Shown: positions 1 to 8,484 of the stretch, in pieces | Layout: the number at the start of each line of letters is the position of its first letter | Position numbering within the stretch: the stretch's first letter is position 1 | Assembly (NCBI GenBank): GCA_036404435.1 | Contig: DASWZN010000015.1 | Span: 1-64,000, forward strand | Length of the DNA stretch: 64,000 nucleotides | Source: DASWZN01 sp036404435 | GTDB taxonomy: Bacteria > Acidobacteriota > Terriglobia > Bryobacterales > Bryobacteraceae | Direction: 5' to 3' | Notes under the pieces: model-generated | Told to the model about the DNA's origin: nothing | Seen by the model: only the letters and a program-made list of their open reading frames with translations | Databases searched by the model: none | Made by a program: the position numbers and the translations under genes

Positions 1-938
<938 letters not shown>

Positions 939-1008
939 TAAAATTCATCATAGGCACAGAGTGTTAGAAAGCGTCAGCGTCTTGTGGTTGCCCGTCAACG
1001 TTCAGAAG

Positions 1009-1074
1009 GCCGACGGCCATCAGCCGTCAGCCACTCGCGAGAGGGCTGAAGGCTGATCGCTGATAGCGATCGCG
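1009..1074. repeat. ATCAGCC-type repeat in the 23S-5S spacer
   Basis: The spacer between 23S and 5S carries two opposed copies of a heptad-like repeat: GGCCATCAGCCGTCAGCC on the left, and GGCTGAAGGCTGATCGCTGAT on the right after a short centre ACTCGCGAGAG. Together they can form a hairpin. The same words recur at 1241-1268, 1681-1705, 2697-2730, 2852-2880 and 62709-62754 in this window, so this is a dispersed repeat that has entered the rRNA spacer and not ordinary spacer sequence. Confidence 0.75.
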
Positions 1075-1081
1075 GTCTTTT

Positions 1082-1194
<113 letters not shown>

Positions 1195-1210
1195 AATTGA
1201 GGAAGAAAAG

Positions 1211-1238
1211 GCCCCGACTTTTGGTCGGGGCTTTTTTT
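1211..1238 (+). terminator. Rho-independent terminator of the rRNA operon
   Basis: Perfect 8-bp stem GCCCCGAC / GTCGGGGC around a five-base loop (TTTTG), followed by seven T residues. It directly follows the 5S gene. A near copy of the same hairpin is found at 2821-2851. Confidence 0.95.
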
Positions 1239-1270
1239 GTTGATGGTTGATGGTTCATGGTCGATGGTGG

Positions 1271-1633
1271 TTAGCGAGTTTGATCGATGGCGCGTTTGAC
1301 GGCGGCGCGGAGGGCGGCGATCTGGCGGGCGAGCTCGTCGATTTCGGCTTCGTGGGTTTCGGCAGTGTATTGGAGGCGGGCGGCGACGAGGAGCTGGGTT
1401 CTCATCTCGGCCAGGGAGCCGGCGGCGATTGCCAGGAAGCGAAGGAAGTCGGGGTTCGAATCGCGGACCTGGCCCTCGGCGATGTTCGAGGGGACCGAGA
1501 CGGCGGCCCGGCGCAACTGGGCGGTGAGGCCGAATCGCTCGGTGCGGGGGAAGGCGGCGGTAGTGACGTAGACGGCTTGGGCGAGGTCCATGGCGGCGAT
1601 CCAGACACGGAGGTCCCGGTAGTCGCGGATCAC
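1271..1633 (-). CDS. Four-helix-bundle protein (23S rRNA-intervening-sequence protein family)
   Basis: The reading frame encodes about 120 residues matching the four-helix-bundle/S23 family: RDYRDLRVWIAAMDLAQAVY, then LTAQLRRAAVSVPSNIAEG, then FLRFLAIAAGSLAEMRTQL and a final long helix with EIDELARQIAALRAAV. Members are small helical proteins first found inside intervening sequences of 23S rRNA genes and now known from many free loci; their function is unclear. The frame is open upstream to 1852, but that part is repeat sequence with no family similarity. I therefore place the start at the GTG at 1631-1633, just before RDYRDL; no clear Shine-Dalgarno site is visible. The gene runs toward the rRNA operon and lies just past its terminator. 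Fragments of its two ends are duplicated at 2663-2750. Confidence 0.8.
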   Translation of the reverse strand: MIRDYRDLRVWIAAMDLAQAVYVTTAAFPRTERFGLTAQLRRAAVSVPSNIAEGQVRDSNPDFLRFLAIAAGSLAEMRTQLLVAARLQYTAETHEAEIDELARQIAALRAAVKRAIDQTR

Positions 1634-1680
1634 ATGGAAGTGGTGGGGTGGCGGGGTTGGCTTTCTCAGACGAGTTTGCT

Positions 1681-1705
1681 GGTCGACGGTTGATGGCCGA
1701 TGGTG
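1681..1705. repeat. TGATGG-type dispersed repeat
   Basis: A short run of TGGTCGACGGTTGATGG followed by CCGATGG, belonging to the same family as 1241-1268, 2697-2730 and 2852-2880. Copies at 1681 and 2697 are both preceded by a shared 27-bp block (1642-1668 and 2663-2689, 25 of 27 identical). The local copies were therefore duplicated together with flanking DNA. Confidence 0.6.
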
Positions 1706-1888
1706 ATTAGCGCGTCCGATCGACGGCGCGGTGTGCTGGGGCGCATCGCGGACCATCCGATCAACCGCATCGCTGAACTGCTGCCGCGGAGTCTCAGCCG
1801 GCCTCCGGCGGGTCGGCCCAGGTGACCCTCTCATGCCGATACGTGTCCACATAACTTTTATGTGGGCACGTACGGTACTCTTCCAATA

Positions 1889-2360
1889 ATGAACTTCGCA
1901 GGAAAACTCATGCTAGTTGTGGTTCTCTGTCCGGGCTGGGCCCCACTAGTGTCCTGGGCACAACAGAAGTGCCCCACGGGGAATCACTGCTTTAACGTCA
2001 CGGTGCATCTCAACGGGAAGTTGTTGCCCGGTCCGGATGTGGTTACCCTGATTGGTCCGAACGAAAGGGCTGTTCCAAGGGTCGATGGCACTTTCCGAGT
2101 GCCGCATTGAGTGGCTAGAGACCAAGCAGATAGGTGTGCAGATTGTGGTGGCCGGCAACCGCTTGCAGATTCCCGATCTTCTCCCAGAAGCGTTCGATAC
2201 GTCATGGGACATTCAACTGGAGGACAAGCATTTCCCGGAGGGCCGTGGCGCGCTTGCCGGGAAGGGAGCCAAGCGGGCGTGTGTGATCGCCTATCATGGA
2301 GGCAACTCTCGGCTCGCAGATATTGTGCTGAACTGCCGTACCCCACTTGATGCCCATTGA
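1889..2360 (+). pseudogene. Small secreted protein, apparently frameshifted
   Basis: From the ATG at 1889 the frame encodes a signal peptide (MNFAGKLMLVVVLCPGW, ending near SWAQ), then a short segment with GNHCFNVTVHLNG and LLPGPDVVTLIG, and stops at 2108-2110. Coding character continues in a different frame from about 2060 to 2360: CRIEWLETKQIGVQIVVAG, LLPEAFDTSWDIQLEDKHF and a final LADIVLNC. I read this as one secreted protein of roughly 150 residues broken by a frameshift between about 2050 and 2108. I do not recognise a family. Two unrelated small frames cannot be excluded. The gene sits in the repeat-rich scar beside the rRNA operon. Confidence 0.4.
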
Positions 2361-2660
2361 AGATGTGCCCAAGTGATTAAAGTAGAACATCGTCCTGTGC
2401 GATTTCTGCCGGGGGACTTCTCCTCCTACGATCCTGCGTACTCTGGCCGCGAAGCGCATCTTCGACCCGGAGCTGATGCGGTCTCCGTAGTACGCGACGT
2501 CTCGAAGCCGGCGGTGACCAAGGACAAGTGGTGCCCAGATTGTGGTCGGCGACAGGCGTTCCTGCGGTTCCTGGGGGCGGTGCGCGCAATAGCAGCACCG
2601 TGAAGCTTTCCAGACCGACCAAACAGATCCGGGAGTCAATGCGGCCGGGACCGGACGCTT
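2361..2660. other. No convincing gene
   Basis: This 300-bp stretch holds only short frames in several phases with no recognisable domain or ribosome binding site. A fragment near 2530 (AGATTGTGGTCGGCGAC) loosely resembles 2139-2155 in the broken gene upstream, so it could be decayed paralogous sequence. That similarity is short and uncertain. Confidence 0.4.
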
Positions 2661-2662
2661 AC

Positions 2663-2815
2663 GGTGGGGTGGCGAGGTTAGCTTTCTCAAGGGATCTTGC
2701 TGGTCGATGGTCGATAGCCGATGGTCGTTTGACGGCGGTGCGGGGGGCGGATCCGCTGTGGGCGAGCTCGGCTTCGCGACTCCTGTGTGGGAGAGTAGGA
2801 CGTCGCCCGAATTGA
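2663..2815. repeat. Mosaic duplicate of rRNA-distal sequences, including a 5S tail
   Basis: Three pieces found once near the rRNA operon recur here in a new order. 2663-2689 matches 1642-1668 (25 of 27), upstream of the four-helix-bundle gene. 2726-2750 matches 1293-1317 (23 of 25), the 3' end of that gene. 2784-2815 is identical over all 32 bases to 1169-1200, the last 26 nt of the 5S gene and the next six. The four-helix coding body is missing. This looks like a tandem duplication reduced by recombination at the TGATGG repeats (2697-2730). Confidence 0.85.
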
Positions 2816-2820
2816 AGCAC

Positions 2821-2851
2821 AAAAAGCCCCGACCTCGGTCGGGGCTTTTTT
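2821..2851 (+). terminator. Second copy of the rRNA-type terminator
   Basis: Stem AAAAAGCCCCGAC / GTCGGGGCTTTTT with a four-base loop, followed by T. It follows the duplicated 5S tail and corresponds to the terminator at 1211-1238, with a different loop. It is followed by another TGATGG-type repeat (2852-2880). It probably insulates the convergent gene ending at 2922. Confidence 0.85.
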
Positions 2852-2889
2852 GTCGATGGTCGACGGCCGATGGCGGCCCGAATAGGAGC

Positions 2890-2920
2890 AAGAAACCCGC
2901 CGGAGACGACGGGCTTTCTT
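2890..2920 (-). terminator. Hairpin after the large secreted-protein gene
   Basis: On the minus strand AAGAAAGCCCG and CGGGTTTCTT flank a loop of about ten bases. The hairpin begins one base beyond the stop codon of the gene ending at 2922. The A/T-rich base of the stem could act as a bidirectional terminator. There is no long T run, so terminator function is inferred. Confidence 0.55.
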
Positions 2921-2921
2921 G

Positions 2922-5900
2922 TTAGGGCGCGAAGTACCCATTAATGTCCAGAACCAGGTGCGTCGGGTTCGTCACATAGATGCTGATCGCCCCGTTCGTC
3001 CCGGCCGGCACAATCGCCGCGTTCGCCACTATGCTGCCGTCAAACGAGTTCAGCGTCGAAACCAGTGGCTGCGACAAGCCCGCCGGCCAGGCCGTCAGGT
3101 AGTACAGAACACCGCTGGGCACCACCGTCACATTGAGAGAATACGCCGCCGCCGTGCTCGGAATGTCGCAGGCGCTGGCTGGGATCGTAAACGAGCGCGT
3201 CTCCCCCGCCCCCAGCTCCGGGCCACCGAACTGCCCGGCCGCATTCCGGGTGTCCGCTACCCGGCACGGCGTTACCGGGTAGAACGTCAGCGCGCCCGTA
3301 CTCCCCGGCGCCGCGAAGTAGCCATTGCCGTCCAGAATCACGTCCGTCGGGTTGGTGACGTACACGGAGATCGATTCGTTGGTCCCCGCCGGAACAAGCG
3401 CGGCATTCGCCACGATCTTGCCCGTCTCGGAGTTTAGCGTGGAGACGTACGGCTGCGCCTGTCCCGTCGGCCACGTCGTCAGATAGCCGAGGCCACCATC
3501 GGGCACCACCGTCACATTCAACGAGTACGCCCGCGCCGCGGGCGGATAGCTGCAGGGACCGTAAGGAATCGGAAAGTCCCTGCTTTGGCCGCCGAACATG
3601 GAAGGCCCCCCAAACTCGCCGGTGGGGTTTCGAGTATCGGCGATGCGGCACGGCGTGGCGGGATAGAAAAAATACGAAGTCGCGCCACTGGTCGTCGCGA
3701 AGTAGCCGTTGATATCCAGGATCACATCGGTCTGGTCGCTGACGTAGACGCTCACCGCTCCGCCCGAACCGGCCGGGACCAGGGCCGCGTTGGCCACCAC
3801 GATTCCGCCACCGGAGTTCAGCGTAGAGACGTAAGGCTGAGACTGGCCGGCAGGCCACAGCGACAAGTAGCCCAATGGCCCGTCGGGCACCACCGTCACG
3901 TTCAACGAGTAGGCCAACGCCGTGGTTGGAATGCTGCAGGCGCTTTGTGGAATCGCGAAGGAGCGCGTGGAGCCGGCCGTCATTGTGGGTCCGCCGAACG
4001 GGCCGGCGGAGTTGCGCGTGTCCGCCACACGGCACGGGGTTACCGGCACGAACAGCAGGCCCGCCGACGGAGTCGGTGTTGGGGTGGGGGTCGGCGTTGG
4101 CGGCGGGGTCGGCGTTGGTGTGGGCGTTGGCGTTGGTGTTGGGGTGGGCGTCGGGGTTGGTGTCGGCGTTGGAGTCGGTGTCGGCGTCGGAGTGGGCGTC
4201 GGGGTTGGAGTTGGCGTTGGCGTTGGTGTCGGAGTCGGTGTTGGGGTGGGTGTTGGCGTCGGCGTTGGTGTCGGAGTCGGAGTGGGAGTCGGCGTTGGGG
4301 TCGGCGTCGGCGTCGGTGTTGGCGTCGGTGTTGGCGTCGGAGTCGGCGTCGGCGTGGGTGTCGGAGTTGGTGGCGGTGAGGAAACGCCGATCACTTGAAA
4401 GGTCTGGTTGACCGGTGTGGCGGCGGCGTAGCTGGCGTTTCCAGGCTGCGTCGCCTGGATGGTGCAGGCGCCGGTGGCGAGCAGCGTCACGGTGGTGCCC
4501 GATACCGTGCAGACGGCCGAAGTAGTCGAAGCGAAGCTGACCGTCAAACCGGAGGAAGCCGTCGCGCTGACCGTAAACGGCGCGGTGCCGAGCGGCAAAT
4601 TCGGAATTGCGCCCATGCCGATCGCCTGGTCCGCCGGCCCCGACGCGATGGTGTATTGAGCCGACCCCACGGCGCTCGGCGCCGCATAGCCAGTTACCGC
4701 GGCGATGGCCTTCACCGTTTCCGAGGCAGAGACAGAGATGGGACTGGAAACGGAAAAAACCGCCGAACTGCTCGTGGGTGTATCTCCGTTGATGGTGTAG
4801 TAGATCGTCGCCGATGGAGAAGTCGCAGTGGCGATGGTCACCGTCTGCGCCGAGGTGTACGTCGCGGCCGCCGGGGTGAACGTTGGCGGAGCCACCACCG
4901 ATCCGGACACCGTGACCGTAATCGGCGTGCTCGCGGTGCTTCCGTAAGCGTTCGTGGAGTTCAATGTATAGGTCTGGGTTGCCGTGGGATTAATCGTCAC
5001 ACTCCCGCTGCCAGCCGCAACCGGACCAATCATGTCGATGTAATCGTAGGAGTCGCCGCTCACGCTGTAATGGAAGGTGACGGGCGACCCGGAGCTTACG
5101 GTCAATGCCGAGGCCGTGAAGCTGGCGATCGCCGGTGAAGCGCCGGTAGGCGCCGTGGCCGAATCCCAACCGGGGAATTCGGGATTCATTTGGACCACCT
5201 CGAAGTTCTCCGAGCCGACGTTCTTCAGATTCGACAAGTCGTCGTCATCCCAGCGCGGATCCGAGGCGCCCTGAAAATAGAAGTAGCCGCCGTTGTCCGC
5301 CAGGATCATCCCGTACTGCTTCATCGCGGTTAGTATCACCTGATTGACCGCGGAGTAGCTGGAAATGTCAAAGCTCGCCTTCAATCGTATCCGCATCCCC
5401 ATGACGTTGGACACACCCCAGATGTTGCCCGCAGCATGAGTGGCAGGAAGCACAAAATACCCATCGTTGGCATCGTCTTTTGTGTGCTCCATGGTAAAGC
5501 GGATGGCGTGATTGATCGCCCCGGAAGCTACTTCGTCGTAACGCACCAGCCCGGGAAAGATCGGCAATCCGGCGGCATCCGCCGAAGTCCAGCCATATGG
5601 ACGCGACTCATAGTTATTCATATCCCAAATGGTCTCGCTCGAAGCGTCCCACGACCCATTGCAGCGATTCGTGTTGAACGTCTCATAGAGCTCGCATTTG
5701 GCGCGGTCCAGCACGAGGACGTGAGCGTCGCCATTGTAAGTGTCCGGCCAACCCGAGCAGTCGGCCGGAGCGCCTTCGATGGGAGCGGTAATAGGATATG
5801 GCGCCACAACCACGTCGCTCTCGCTGGCGTAGTCGAGCACATTGATTGGCACGGTTGGGGTCGTGGTGGAGTCTACGACCACATAGGGGATGCCATAGTA

Positions 5901-6299
5901 GCTTTCGGACCCAAAATCGGGATGCAGGTACAGGCCGGCAAACCCTGACGCGGCCGTGATCGCCGCCGAATTCGGGTCAAGGGGCGCCGACGCAATGTTG
6001 GTGTTCCAGGCATTGGTGGAGGGAAACGGAATAAATCCATTCAGGCTCGCACCATTACCGAGTGACATGTTAGAGCAGGCCCCGGTTCCCGCATCCGGGA
6101 CGAGGGCGAGGTTCGGACGGACATTGACGGCGCGGGCCGCGGCGTTGCCGGACGCGCCCGTCAACTGAGCCGAAGACGGTGCGGTTCCAGGCGAGTCCAA
6201 CTGCGTGTGGCTCCGTGAAACGGCAGCTTCTTGGGCCCAAAGCGCACCGAAAACGACCGCGAGCGCCACAGGCAACGTGTCGATTCCTCGACCAATCAT
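2922..6299 (-). CDS. Large secreted multi-domain protein with Thr-Pro linker and three C-terminal repeats
   Basis: About 1125 residues. The ATG at 6297-6299 is chosen because GGAG lies about 10 nt upstream and a signal peptide follows (MIGRGIDTLPVALAVVFGAL, cleavage near WAQ). The frame is open further upstream to 6368 without support. Residues about 75-400 form a globular domain with FIPFPSTNAWNTNI, ASGFAGLYLHPDFGSE and DNGGYFYFQGASDPRWDDDD. I know such domains from acidobacterial secreted proteins but cannot name a function. An Ig-like segment, a CHB_HEX_C-like domain (IYYTINGDTP) and another Ig-like segment follow, then a (TP)n linker of about 100 residues. Three tandem units of about 125 residues end the protein, each with PCRVADTRN or PCRIADTRN, YSLNVTVVP, VSTLNS, VANAALVPAG or VANAAIVPAG, and NGYFA. 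Likely exported and surface-exposed. It stands alone and is followed by a hairpin. Confidence 0.85.
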   Translation of the reverse strand: MIGRGIDTLPVALAVVFGALWAQEAAVSRSHTQLDSPGTAPSSAQLTGASGNAAARAVNVRPNLALVPDAGTGACSNMSLGNGASLNGFIPFPSTNAWNTNIASAPLDPNSAAITAASGFAGLYLHPDFGSESYYGIPYVVVDSTTTPTVPINVLDYASESDVVVAPYPITAPIEGAPADCSGWPDTYNGDAHVLVLDRAKCELYETFNTNRCNGSWDASSETIWDMNNYESRPYGWTSADAAGLPIFPGLVRYDEVASGAINHAIRFTMEHTKDDANDGYFVLPATHAAGNIWGVSNVMGMRIRLKASFDISSYSAVNQVILTAMKQYGMILADNGGYFYFQGASDPRWDDDDLSNLKNVGSENFEVVQMNPEFPGWDSATAPTGASPAIASFTASALTVSSGSPVTFHYSVSGDSYDYIDMIGPVAAGSGSVTINPTATQTYTLNSTNAYGSTASTPITVTVSGSVVAPPTFTPAAATYTSAQTVTIATATSPSATIYYTINGDTPTSSSAVFSVSSPISVSASETVKAIAAVTGYAAPSAVGSAQYTIASGPADQAIGMGAIPNLPLGTAPFTVSATASSGLTVSFASTTSAVCTVSGTTVTLLATGACTIQATQPGNASYAAATPVNQTFQVIGVSSPPPTPTPTPTPTPTPTPTPTPTPTPTPTPTPTPTPTPTPTPTPTPTPTPTPTPTPTPTPTPTPTPTPTPTPTPTPTPTPTPTPTPTPTPTPPPTPTPTPTPTPSAGLLFVPVTPCRVADTRNSAGPFGGPTMTAGSTRSFAIPQSACSIPTTALAYSLNVTVVPDGPLGYLSLWPAGQSQPYVSTLNSGGGIVVANAALVPAGSGGAVSVYVSDQTDVILDINGYFATTSGATSYFFYPATPCRIADTRNPTGEFGGPSMFGGQSRDFPIPYGPCSYPPAARAYSLNVTVVPDGGLGYLTTWPTGQAQPYVSTLNSETGKIVANAALVPAGTNESISVYVTNPTDVILDGNGYFAAPGSTGALTFYPVTPCRVADTRNAAGQFGGPELGAGETRSFTIPASACDIPSTAAAYSLNVTVVPSGVLYYLTAWPAGLSQPLVSTLNSFDGSIVANAAIVPAGTNGAISIYVTNPTHLVLDINGYFAP
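4069..4373 (-). repeat. Hexanucleotide Thr-Pro repeat tract inside the gene
   Basis: About 300 bp of (ACN CCN)n on the coding strand, seen on the plus strand as GGNGTN hexamers with third-position variation (GTTGGC, GTCGGT, GTGGGT). It encodes an almost pure TP linker with two PP interruptions. The synonymous variation argues against a very recent expansion. Slippage by one hexamer would preserve the frame, so the length may vary between strains. Confidence 0.95.
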
Positions 6300-6490
6300 T
6301 TGATCTTCACTCCGTAGTAGTGAACTGCGATACCGCCAGGATTTCCATCCTGCCATCCCGGACAGCATCGATTATACGTCCAAACGCCTCATTTCAAGCG
6401 GCTTCTCAGACACTCCGCGGCAGCCTTCCGGTGGGGTAAGCATGCGGCGCAGACGGCGCTTCCCCCCATCGGCGGGCGGGCCGTGAGACT

Positions 6491-6526
6491 GGCACGGGAG
6501 GACGGCGAAATCGATGCGGGAGGGAT
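6491..6526. repeat. 36-bp direct repeat, copy 1
   Basis: Shares 34 of 36 bases with 7544-7579, in the same orientation. The core is GACGGCGAAATCGATGCGGG. The two copies flank the membrane-protein/sigma-factor operon almost symmetrically. Confidence 0.9.
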
Positions 6527-6534
6527 GCGGTGCG

Positions 6535-6900
6535 TTACGCGTGGCGGGGATCAGGCGATCCCTCTCCTGCCGCGCCGGGGCGGCTGGAGTGGCCGAACAT
6601 GCCGTGGCAGAAATGTTCGCGTTCCTCGGGAGTCATGCGCTCCCAGCGGTCCTTCATCCGGCGTCTCCAGTCTGAGCCGTGGCCCGGCCCGCCGCGAAAT
6701 CCTCCGAACAGGATCTTGCTCAAGATCAAGAGGCCGAGCGCCTGCCAAAAAGTGATCGAGCGCAGTCCGAACAACGCCGGCGCAAGCCAGTTCCACAGAC
6801 TCATCACCACGAATCCGAAGACCGCGACGGCCAGGACGCCAATGATCGCGATTTTCACTCCTCTTTTCACCCATCGTGTTTGCATGTTGTTAGTCCTCAT
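6535..6900 (-). CDS. Small membrane protein downstream of ECF sigma factor
   Basis: 121 residues. Two hydrophobic segments are visible, GVKIAIIGVLAVAVFGFVVM (about 15-35) and a second around ITFWQALGLLILSKILFGG (about 49-68). A Gly-rich then basic cytosolic tail follows, with RRMKDRWERMTPEEREHF. The ATG overlaps the sigma-factor stop codon by 4 bp (ATGA), implying translational coupling. The layout (ECF sigma factor followed by a small two-TM protein) resembles sigma factor/membrane-partner operons where the partner may sense or restrain the sigma factor. No zinc anti-sigma motif HxxxCxxC is present. I do not recognise a named family. Confidence 0.8.
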   Translation of the reverse strand: MRTNNMQTRWVKRGVKIAIIGVLAVAVFGFVVMSLWNWLAPALFGLRSITFWQALGLLILSKILFGGFRGGPGHGSDWRRRMKDRWERMTPEEREHFCHGMFGHSSRPGAAGEGSPDPRHA

Positions 6901-7493
6901 GAACCCATAAACTCTTCGTAGATGGCCTGCAGGCGGCGGTGCAGGCGAAGAACCGCATAACGCTTGCGCGAGAGAAGCGTGTTGACGCTCAGGCCCGTCT
7001 CTTCGGCAAGTTGCCTGAAGCTGCGGCCGTCGATTTCATGCGCGACGAACACCGCACGCTGTTCATCGGGAAGCTCCTCTAAAGCCGCGTCGAGCTCCTC
7101 AAGAAGGACGCTTCGCGCGTACAGGGCCTCCGGTCCGGCATCCGGCGAGGGCAGCAGATCCTCGAGGCGGAGCGCGTCCTCCTCACTTGCGTTGCGGGGA
7201 ATCTCGCCGCCGGCCTCGGGCCTTCTCTTGCGGAAACGGTCGACGATGCGATTGCGCGCCACACGGTAAAGCCAGGCGCCAACCTGCTCGATAGGCTGCA
7301 TCAGCCGGTACGCCTCCGTCAATTCGTAGAAGACATCTTGCAGGATGTCTTCCGCATCTCCCTCGTCGTCCACGCGCTTCCGAATGAAATGGAACAGACG
7401 CCGGCTTTCCCGGTCGATCACCTCCGCGATGCGCCGATTCTGCGCGGCGCGCCGCTCGCCGGGTTCGAGTGTGAAGCTCAGCACGTCCTCCAT
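6897..7493 (-). CDS. RNA polymerase sigma-70 family (ECF) factor
   Basis: 198 residues. Region 2 (about 25-95) contains DAEDILQDVFYELTEAYR and VGAWLYRVARNRIVDRFRKR, the core-binding and -10 recognition helices. An acidic linker (about 100-125) is followed by region 4 (about 130-185) with LEELPDEQRAVFVAHEIDG and the helix-turn-helix FRQLAEETGLSVNTLLSRK. It directs polymerase to a specific promoter set. First gene of a two-gene unit with the membrane protein at 6535. The ATG at 7491-7493 lies one base from the palindrome CTACATTTTGTAG (7494-7506) and has no Shine-Dalgarno site, so expression may be controlled there. Confidence 0.95.
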   Translation of the reverse strand: MEDVLSFTLEPGERRAAQNRRIAEVIDRESRRLFHFIRKRVDDEGDAEDILQDVFYELTEAYRLMQPIEQVGAWLYRVARNRIVDRFRKRRPEAGGEIPRNASEEDALRLEDLLPSPDAGPEALYARSVLLEELDAALEELPDEQRAVFVAHEIDGRSFRQLAEETGLSVNTLLSRKRYAVLRLHRRLQAIYEEFMGS

Positions 7494-7506
7494 CTACATT
7501 TTGTAG
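7494..7506. promoter_or_regulatory. CTACA-N3-TGTAG palindrome before the sigma gene
   Basis: Thirteen-base dyad CTACATTTTGTAG directly abutting the sigma-factor start codon. The half-site resembles the TACA/TGTA core bound by BlaI/MecI/CopY-type repressors. A weak -10-like ATACAAT lies about 25-30 nt upstream on the minus strand. No such repressor gene is in the window, so the operator role is only a suggestion. Confidence 0.4.
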
Positions 7507-7543
7507 ACGAAACGGGTGGGCCCGATATTGTATCGAAGTTATT

Positions 7544-7579
7544 GGCGCGGAAGGACGGCGAAATCGATGCGGGAGGGAT
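7544..7579. repeat. 36-bp direct repeat, copy 2
   Basis: Partner of 6491-6526, with two mismatches. It lies between the sigma-factor promoter region and the 3' end of the DUF6602 gene. Confidence 0.9.
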
Positions 7580-7617
7580 ATCCTGGGGCGATTTTGAGGC
7601 AGCGACGCGCCAGGTTT

Positions 7618-7640
7618 GGACAAGCTGAAGCTTGTCCTAC
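7618..7640. repeat. Covarying palindrome, GACAAGC type
   Basis: Arms GGACAAGC and GCTTGTCC around a TGA/TCA centre. On the minus strand it begins with GTAG. The TAG of the DUF6602 gene (7637-7639) lies in this head. The same element is at 20334-20356, and a variant at 19321-19343. Confidence 0.9.
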
Positions 7641-8381
7641 TTCTTGAAGGATTGGAGGGTGCGGCCGTAGGCCCTGAGGTCGGCGGCGGGGGCGGTGCCG
7701 AGGGCGCGGAGGCGGTCGAGGAGGCGGAGCATGAGGAAGATCAGGGACTCCCCGGAAGTGGAGAGCGTGAAGGCACGGGGGGGTACACTCGAAGGCCCCG
7801 TCGCGGAGGGCGCAGCCGAGGTCGAGGCGCTCGTCGGGGGCGAGGAGGGCGAGGGCGTCGGGGAGGCGCTTAGCGAACTTGGTGGGCCAGCCGGAGCGGA
7901 GGGCGAGGATGCGGGCGAGAATCGAGCGGCAGCGAACGGCGGCGCGGCGCCTTCCGGCGGAGAGGACGGGGACCGAGGTGCGGCGGAGGCGGCGGACCGA
8001 GGCGGCTTTGAGGCCGGCGTCGTAGATGAGGCGCTGGTTGAGATCCTGCTTGACCTCGAAGACGGCGTAGACGCTCTCGGTGGGGATGTGGAGGCCGGCG
8101 GCGTCGGGGAATAGGAGGGGCGAGTAGAGGTTGTCGTAGATGGCGATGTCGATCTGGCGGGAACGGTCGCCGTCGGCATCGACGATGAAGGCGCTGGCGG
8201 CGCGGTAGCGTTGGGGAAGATAGCTGTTGAAGAGAGCGAGCCAGTGGTGCTCGGTGACGGCGCCGGCGGCGGTGGGATGCTCGAAGAGCTCGCCGGCAGC
8301 GAGGTGGGAAAGCATCTCCTGCTGGACCTGGAGGAACATGGCGGAGAGGTCGATGGTGCAGGTGTTGGGGTGGCGTCCCAC
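7637..8381 (-). pseudogene. DUF6602 nuclease-like protein, frameshifted at a 7-base homopolymer
   Basis: The first about 200 residues match the DUF6602 family: LFEHPTAAGAVTEHHWLALF, then YLPQRYRAASAFIVDADGDR, RQIDIAIYDNLYSPLLF and SVYAVFEVKQ. The D...ExK pattern (IDIAIYD, FEVK) fits a PD-(D/E)XK nuclease fold. At a run of seven G on the plus strand (7777-7783) the frame goes wrong: the unshifted frame runs into low-complexity sequence to 7539. Removing one base gives CTPRAFTLSTSGESLIFLML and a natural end AYGRTLQSFKK at 7637. It is either a true frameshift or an assembly error in the homopolymer. Start is GTG at 8379-8381; ATG at 8337-8339 is an alternative. No toxin or methylase partner is adjacent. 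Confidence 0.75.
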
Positions 8382-8484
8382 GAGTTCAGGATAGGGGAGG
8401 AGTTGGGCGAGAGCGGCGGGTAGAGTTTGTAAGTTGTTGGCGGGGAGGCGATTGTTGATTCGGGGCGAGTGGGACTGAGTTTAA

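Noticed and set aside
4069..4373. Possible CRISPR array or VNTR outside a gene
   Set aside because: The repeat unit is six bases, has no spacers and is in frame in a coding region.
3040..4411. Long overlapping frames with GV or RW repeats on both strands
   Set aside because: They are produced by the hexanucleotide repeat and GC-rich codons of the secreted-protein gene; no start signals.
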